From Thermoplasmatales archaeon (GTDB taxonomy: Archaea; Thermoplasmatota; E2; DHVEG-1): DNA of 8,628 bases. The position numbers were made by a program, and so were the translations under genes. Location of the stretch: assembly GCA_023140035.1 (NCBI GenBank), contig JAGLML010000040.1, forward strand, positions 1 through 8,628, read 5' to 3'. Under the pieces are notes generated by a model. It was not told the origin of the DNA. It worked only from the letters and a program-made list of their open reading frames with translations, and ran no database searches. Of the stretch, positions 5,455 to 8,628 are shown in pieces. Numbering within the stretch: position 1 is the stretch's first letter; each line of letters begins with the position of its first letter.

Positions 5455-6144
5455 TTATTGAAGGCACCGTTCTTCCACTGTTATAATCCCTTGTTTGCTA
5501 CCTACTATTATTTCATCTGCCAAATTTATAAACAAACCGTTTTCTGTAACTCCAGGTATTGAATTAATTTCTTTCTCAAGAACTTCAGGTTCATTGATTT
5601 TTCCGAAATCACAATCTAATATGTAGTTTGAGTTATCTGTAATATATACTTCATCCATGATCGTTCTTAATTCTGTTGTACAGCCAAGTTCTTCCAGGGT
5701 TTTTTTGGTAGCATTCCAGCCGAATTTTGTAACCTCAACAGGCACGGGAGAGTCAACTCCCAATTTTTTGACAACCTTTGTTTCGTCTACAACTATTATC
5801 TCTTTTTTCGAGTGATATGCAATTATTTTCTCTCTAGTTAAGGCCCCACCTCCTCCCTTAATTAAATTTAGAAATGAGTCAACTTCGTCAGCTCCATCTA
5901 TGGTTAAATCAATTTCCGTATAGTCGTTTAGATCCACCAGAGGAATATTACATTCTGTCGCTAGTTTTTTTGTTCTTAAGGATGTTGGAATTCCTTCTAT
6001 TTTTAATCCAGTATTAACCCTTTCTCCCAATTTTTTTATTGCATATTTTACGGTTGATCCTGTCCCTAATCCAATAACCATTCCATTATCCACATGTTCA
6101 ACTGCTTTTTCCGCTGCCATCTTTTTCATATCTTCTTGTTCCAA
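5455..6144 (-). CDS. rpiA: Ribose-5-phosphate isomerase A
   Basis: 229 residues, the normal length for RpiA. The enzyme interconverts ribose-5-phosphate and ribulose-5-phosphate in the cytoplasm, supplying ribose for nucleotides. Signatures in order are GLGTGSTV at 25-32 (phosphate-binding loop), TIDGADEVD at about 81-89 (active-site Asp), LIKGGGGALTREKI at 93-106 (catalytic Glu in TREK), and the C-terminal NYILDCDFG and IPGVTENGLFI blocks. The start is TTG at 6144-6142: GGTGA (complement of 6149-6153) sits 4 bases upstream, and the N-terminus EQEDMKKMAAEKAVEHV matches the family from this point. The next ATG (6129) has no ribosome site. All key residues are present. Confidence 0.95.
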   Translation of the reverse strand: MEQEDMKKMAAEKAVEHVDNGMVIGLGTGSTVKYAIKKLGERVNTGLKIEGIPTSLRTKKLATECNIPLVDLNDYTEIDLTIDGADEVDSFLNLIKGGGGALTREKIIAYHSKKEIIVVDETKVVKKLGVDSPVPVEVTKFGWNATKKTLEELGCTTELRTIMDEVYITDNSNYILDCDFGKINEPEVLEKEINSIPGVTENGLFINLADEIIVGSKQGIITVEERCLQ

Positions 6145-6148
6145 TAGT

Positions 6149-6153
6149 TCACC
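6149..6153 (-). promoter_or_regulatory. Ribosome binding site GGTGA for the rpiA TTG start
   Basis: Read on the minus strand, GGTGA lies 4 bases before TTG 6144. It decides the start of rpiA in favour of TTG over the downstream ATG. Confidence 0.5.
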
Positions 6154-6158
6154 AAGTG

Positions 6159-6206
6159 CGTAATAATAAACGTATACAAAAACTTATACTTATTATTCTT
6201 ATTACG
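6159..6206. promoter_or_regulatory. Symmetric divergent promoter region between rpiA and kptA
   Basis: CGTAATAA at 6159-6166 is inverted as TTATTACG at 6199-6206. Inside this, AATAATAA at 6162-6169 is inverted as TTATTATT at 6190-6197. TATA-like sequences read both ways: AGTATAAG on minus (6183-6190), 39-46 bases before the rpiA start, and CTTATACTTATT on plus (6183-6194), 24-35 bases before the KptA ATG, which would give KptA a very short or absent leader. The nested repeats could be operators or only reflect AT richness. Confidence 0.4.
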
Positions 6207-6217
6207 GGAAAGAGAAG

Positions 6218-6883
6218 ATGTTAGGCGAATGTGAAGAGCACGGTTATTATCGTGGGGAATCCTGTCCAGTTTGTAGTGAAAAAGGAAAATTCCTAATGAA
6301 TGATAGAGAACTTAATTCACTAGGGCGCATTATTGCAGGAGTGCTTCGTCATTTTCCAGATAAACTTGGAGTAATGATCGATGGCCATGGATGGATAGAC
6401 ATTTCTGAATTTGTTGAGGCTATAGGCATTAGCAGATCAGGATTTCATTGGCTCCGTAATCATCATATTGAGGCTATCGCACTTACCGATCCCAAAGGGA
6501 GATATCAGATTGATGGAGGAATGGTGCGCGCAACTTACGGTCACACCATTGATGTCAATCTTGATGATTTGCCTCTGGCAGATATAGATGAATTTTTCTA
6601 CCCTGTTACAGAAGAAGAAATAGACATAATATTAGAAGGTGGCTTAAACCCTATAGATAGGAAAAATGTGCATCTTAGTGGAAGTATCGAAAAAGCACTT
6701 GAGGCGGGAAAGGTGAGAACAGAAGAACCACTTATTTTAAAGATAGACGGCGCTAAAGCAAAAAAAGACGGAATAAAAATATATCATGCCGGTAAAGATG
6801 TCTATATTACTGATAGGATTGATGCCAAGTATATATCTAAAGTCGACGAATCAGAGATAAAGCAATCAGAAGAAAAACATTAA
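6218..6883 (+). CDS. kptA: KptA/Tpt1-family RNA 2'-phosphotransferase
   Basis: 221 residues. The family removes an internal 2'-phosphate from RNA using NAD+, as after tRNA splicing in eukaryotes; archaeal members are active in that assay although their native substrate is unclear. An N-terminal knuckle CEEH...CPVC (C5, H8, C16, C19) precedes the core. The first lobe shows GVLRH at 41-45, DGHGWIDISEF at 55-65, and RYQIDGGMVRATYGHT at 95-110 (the R-x-x-x-GH block). The second lobe has FYPVTEEEIDIILEGGLNP at 127-145, R148 and VHLS at 151-154, then VYITDRI near 195-201. The bacterial/eukaryotic Y-H-G-T is Y-P-V-T here, which I believe is the archaeal form. Upstream is only a weak GGGAAAGAG site; a TATA 24-35 bases ahead suits a near-leaderless mRNA. 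The tRNA-Lys follows on the same strand after 35 bases. Confidence 0.9.
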   Translation: MLGECEEHGYYRGESCPVCSEKGKFLMNDRELNSLGRIIAGVLRHFPDKLGVMIDGHGWIDISEFVEAIGISRSGFHWLRNHHIEAIALTDPKGRYQIDGGMVRATYGHTIDVNLDDLPLADIDEFFYPVTEEEIDIILEGGLNPIDRKNVHLSGSIEKALEAGKVRTEEPLILKIDGAKAKKDGIKIYHAGKDVYITDRIDAKYISKVDESEIKQSEEKH

Positions 6884-6918
6884 TAGATGTCATTTAATTC
6901 AGGCATCTCTCCTGTTTT

Positions 6919-6992
6919 GGGCTTGTAGCTCAGCTAGGTGGAGCAATCGGCTCTTAACCGATCGGTCGAGGGTTCGAATCCCTCCAAGCCCG
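6919..6992 (+). tRNA. tRNA-Lys (anticodon CTT)
   Basis: A complete 74-base cloverleaf without intron. The acceptor GGGCTTG (6919-6925) pairs with CAAGCCC (6985-6991), the D stem is GCTC/GAGC, and the anticodon stem ATCGG/CCGAT carries the loop CTCTTAA. The T arm is GAGGG, TTCGAAT, CCCTC. The discriminator base is G and CCA is not encoded, as is usual for many archaeal tRNAs. The anticodon CTT reads AAG (Lys). Confidence 0.95.
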
Positions 6993-7005
6993 TGAAAACC
7001 CTGCA

Positions 7006-7038
7006 ATATTTATAAGGATACTTTTTTATAGTATAAAT
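7006..7038 (+). promoter_or_regulatory. TATA-like elements before the C25 peptidase, with T-run after the tRNA
   Basis: ATATTTATAAG at 7006-7016 and TTATAGTATAAAT at 7026-7038 are both TATA-like; the first would start transcription near 7040, about 25 bases before the ATG. The T6 run at 7022-7027 may also end the tRNA transcript. GGGGAT at 7052-7057 is the likely ribosome site, 6 bases before ATG 7064. Confidence 0.4.
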
Positions 7039-7063
7039 CATTTATTTTTATGGGGATAAAAAA

Positions 7064-8628
7064 ATGAAAAAGTACATACCAATATTTGTAGCTATTATAA
7101 TGGTCCTTGGAGGACTTGGGGCAGCTGCCATCAATGTTGATAGCACCGAAAATGCGTATGCGAAAACCGTCATAAAAACAATAGAGATCGACTTTTCAAA
7201 ACCAAGCTTTGCCGATAGCGATAACAATTACATCAGATTGTATCTTGGAGATGGGGAAACCTACTTGATGAACCCTGGTCAACCAATGATTCCAAGAGTG
7301 CTTAAAACATTTGAGCTCCCCTTTGGAGTAACCAACATAAGGATTGAAGCAGAACCATCAGATATCCAAGAACTTAAAATTTCAAAAGAAATAGAACCCG
7401 CACCAGCTCCAGTACCACTAACACCAAGGCCAGATTCCGTCATCCGATCCAAGAAGGATGAAACGGTGTATAATAGCAATGATCTGTACCCACATGAGTG
7501 GTATGGCTCTCATGTTGGTTGTGGCTTGAACGCCGAAGGTGAACACGTTACTCATCTAACAGTAAATATTTTCCCACTGAGATATAGACCTGCATCAGGG
7601 GAAATAATTGTAGCTGAGAAGGTTGATATTAAAATAACCTATGAAGATCCAGGATTAAATATTTTCCCGCAGACGAGCACCTATGATCTCGTAATTATTA
7701 CTCCATCTAAATTCTCAAGTGAACTTGAAAGACTAGTTGAACATAAAAACACATTTGAGATGGAAACGATTATAATAACAACAGAAGAAATATATGATGA
7801 TCCAAATTATAATGGCAGAGATAAACCTGAGCAAATTAAGTATTTCATAAAGGATGCAATAGAAACATGGGGAATTCAATATGTACTACTTTTTGGTGGT
7901 TTAAAATCGATAATTTATGCAAAATCTAAAGACGATATAAACCATGGTGCAAAAGGCTGGTATGTCCCCGTGAGATATTCTAATTTTCAATATGATGGTG
8001 ATCCTAGTTATAACTTCACTAGTGGTGAGCCTGGCTACATCTGTGATCTTTACTATGCAGATATCTACAAAGAAGGAGGTGTGTTTGATGATTGGGATTC
8101 CAATGGAAACGATATATTTGCTGAATGGTCAGGTGACGACCTACGAGATGAACTTGATCTATATCCTGATGTAGCATTTGGAAGACTCGCTGTAAGAAAC
8201 AACAAAGAAGCAAAAGATGTAATAACAAAAATCATCGACTATGAAAAACTACCAGCTGACCCAAGCTGGTTCAAAAGAATGATCGCGATATCCGGAGACG
8301 GATTCCTCGACCAAGAAGATTGGGATATAGAATGGGACACTGATGGTCTAGCGGATGGAGAATATATCATTTGTGCACAAAGCAAAAATCCAGAGGGAGA
8401 AAAAGGACCAGTCGATGAAATACACACAACACTGGATAAAACAGTTGAAACTAACATAACATTCAACCATGATGACCACCTCAAAGAAGAACTACAAGAC
8501 GGTTACCCCGCACCACCCATAGCAGAAATCTTGACAATATCAAACGGTAACACCCTTGGGAACACAGACTACACCTACACACCACATGGAGGAGAAGCTT
8601 ACTGCAACGACCTATACTGGTATGCAAA
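7064..8628 (+). CDS. Secreted gingipain-like cysteine protease (peptidase C25), partial
   Basis: The frame is open from ATG 7064 to the window end (521 codons), so the C-terminus is missing. Residues 1-22 form a signal peptide: KK, a hydrophobic core IFVAIIMVLGGLGAAA, then a polar stretch. Residues 35-195 look like the C25 propeptide, including a Pro/Ala-rich linker near 112-124. The catalytic-domain lead-in follows: TYDLVIITP at 206-214, YVLLFGG at 273-279, PVRYSNF at 302-308, CDLYYADIY at 327-335, and DLYPDVAFGRLAVRNN at 365-380. The family cleaves proteins after Arg or Lys outside the cell with a His/Cys dyad; those residues should lie beyond the edge, so activity is not confirmed. A WDSNGND motif near 344-350 may bind calcium. 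Residues 424-466 resemble an Ig-like strand set. The last part is richer in C-ending codons (AAC, TAC, ACC) than the first. Confidence 0.8.
   Translation, partial: MKKYIPIFVAIIMVLGGLGAAAINVDSTENAYAKTVIKTIEIDFSKPSFADSDNNYIRLYLGDGETYLMNPGQPMIPRVLKTFELPFGVTNIRIEAEPSDIQELKISKEIEPAPAPVPLTPRPDSVIRSKKDETVYNSNDLYPHEWYGSHVGCGLNAEGEHVTHLTVNIFPLRYRPASGEIIVAEKVDIKITYEDPGLNIFPQTSTYDLVIITPSKFSSELERLVEHKNTFEMETIIITTEEIYDDPNYNGRDKPEQIKYFIKDAIETWGIQYVLLFGGLKSIIYAKSKDDINHGAKGWYVPVRYSNFQYDGDPSYNFTSGEPGYICDLYYADIYKEGGVFDDWDSNGNDIFAEWSGDDLRDELDLYPDVAFGRLAVRNNKEAKDVITKIIDYEKLPADPSWFKRMIAISGDGFLDQEDWDIEWDTDGLADGEYIICAQSKNPEGEKGPVDEIHTTLDKTVETNITFNHDDHLKEELQDGYPAPPIAEILTISNGNTLGNTDYTYTPHGGEAYCNDLYWYA

Noticed and set aside
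7279..7479. 66-codon minus-strand frame within the peptidase gene
   Set aside because: It is antisense to a continuous 521-codon frame with signal peptide and C25 motifs.
7992..8484. Short frames on both strands within the last kilobase (7992-8174 plus, 8019-8228 minus, 8239-8484 minus)
   Set aside because: All lie inside the open C25 peptidase frame, which runs off the window; they show no ribosome sites or known motifs.
1..8628. CRISPR array, insertion sequence or attachment site
   Set aside because: I saw no spaced direct repeats, no transposase, and no duplication of the tRNA-Lys 3' end downstream within the window.

Overview
The window looks like archaeal chromosome, visibly AT-rich. 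The evidence is the gene content: a PAC2-family proteasome-assembly-type protein, a stand-alone Lrp/AsnC RAM domain, an archaeal-style KptA with an N-terminal zinc knuckle, a UbiA-family polyprenyltransferase, a SEC59/DGK1/VTE5-type lipid kinase, a tRNA-Lys without encoded CCA, and TATA-like elements 24-45 bases upstream of several starts. Shine-Dalgarno sites are of two kinds, GGAG and GGTGA. The lineage cannot be fixed from sequence alone; the secreted gingipain-like (C25) protease would suit a protein-degrading sediment archaeon, but that is inference.

Layout. (1) 1-2000, plus strand: the tail of an unknown gene, then a PAC2 protein and a stand-alone RAM domain, interspersed with four very short Cys-rich ORFs (31-55 residues, CxxC pairs) at 88-255, 1555-1650, 1675-1782 and 1843-1995. 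(2) 2058-3020: UbiA prenyltransferase. (3) 3021-3303: AT-rich convergent gap. (4) 4254-3304, minus strand: a SEC59-like lipid kinase followed after 12 bases by a two-TM small protein. (5) 4337-5358, plus strand: a three-gene unit with a coiled-coil/winged-helix regulator and two small, related helical proteins, closed by a hairpin-plus-T terminator. The first two genes of this unit each appear to carry one extra base that shifts the frame. (6) 6144-5455, minus: ribose-5-phosphate isomerase A, divergent from (7) KptA at 6218-6883, with a shared palindromic promoter region. (8) 6919-6992: tRNA-Lys(CTT). (9) 7064 to the window edge: an exported C25 peptidase whose reading frame stays open to the end and whose catalytic dyad lies outside.

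How the parts may work together. UbiA and the SEC59-like kinase both act on isoprenoid lipids, so region 2-4 may concern membrane lipid or polyprenol metabolism. KptA and tRNA-Lys are RNA-related, but no joint role is shown. The most interesting material is the 4337-5358 cluster (regulator plus two paralogous small proteins of unknown function, with two +1 shifts about 280 bases apart) and the cluster of zinc microproteins around the PAC2 and RAM genes.
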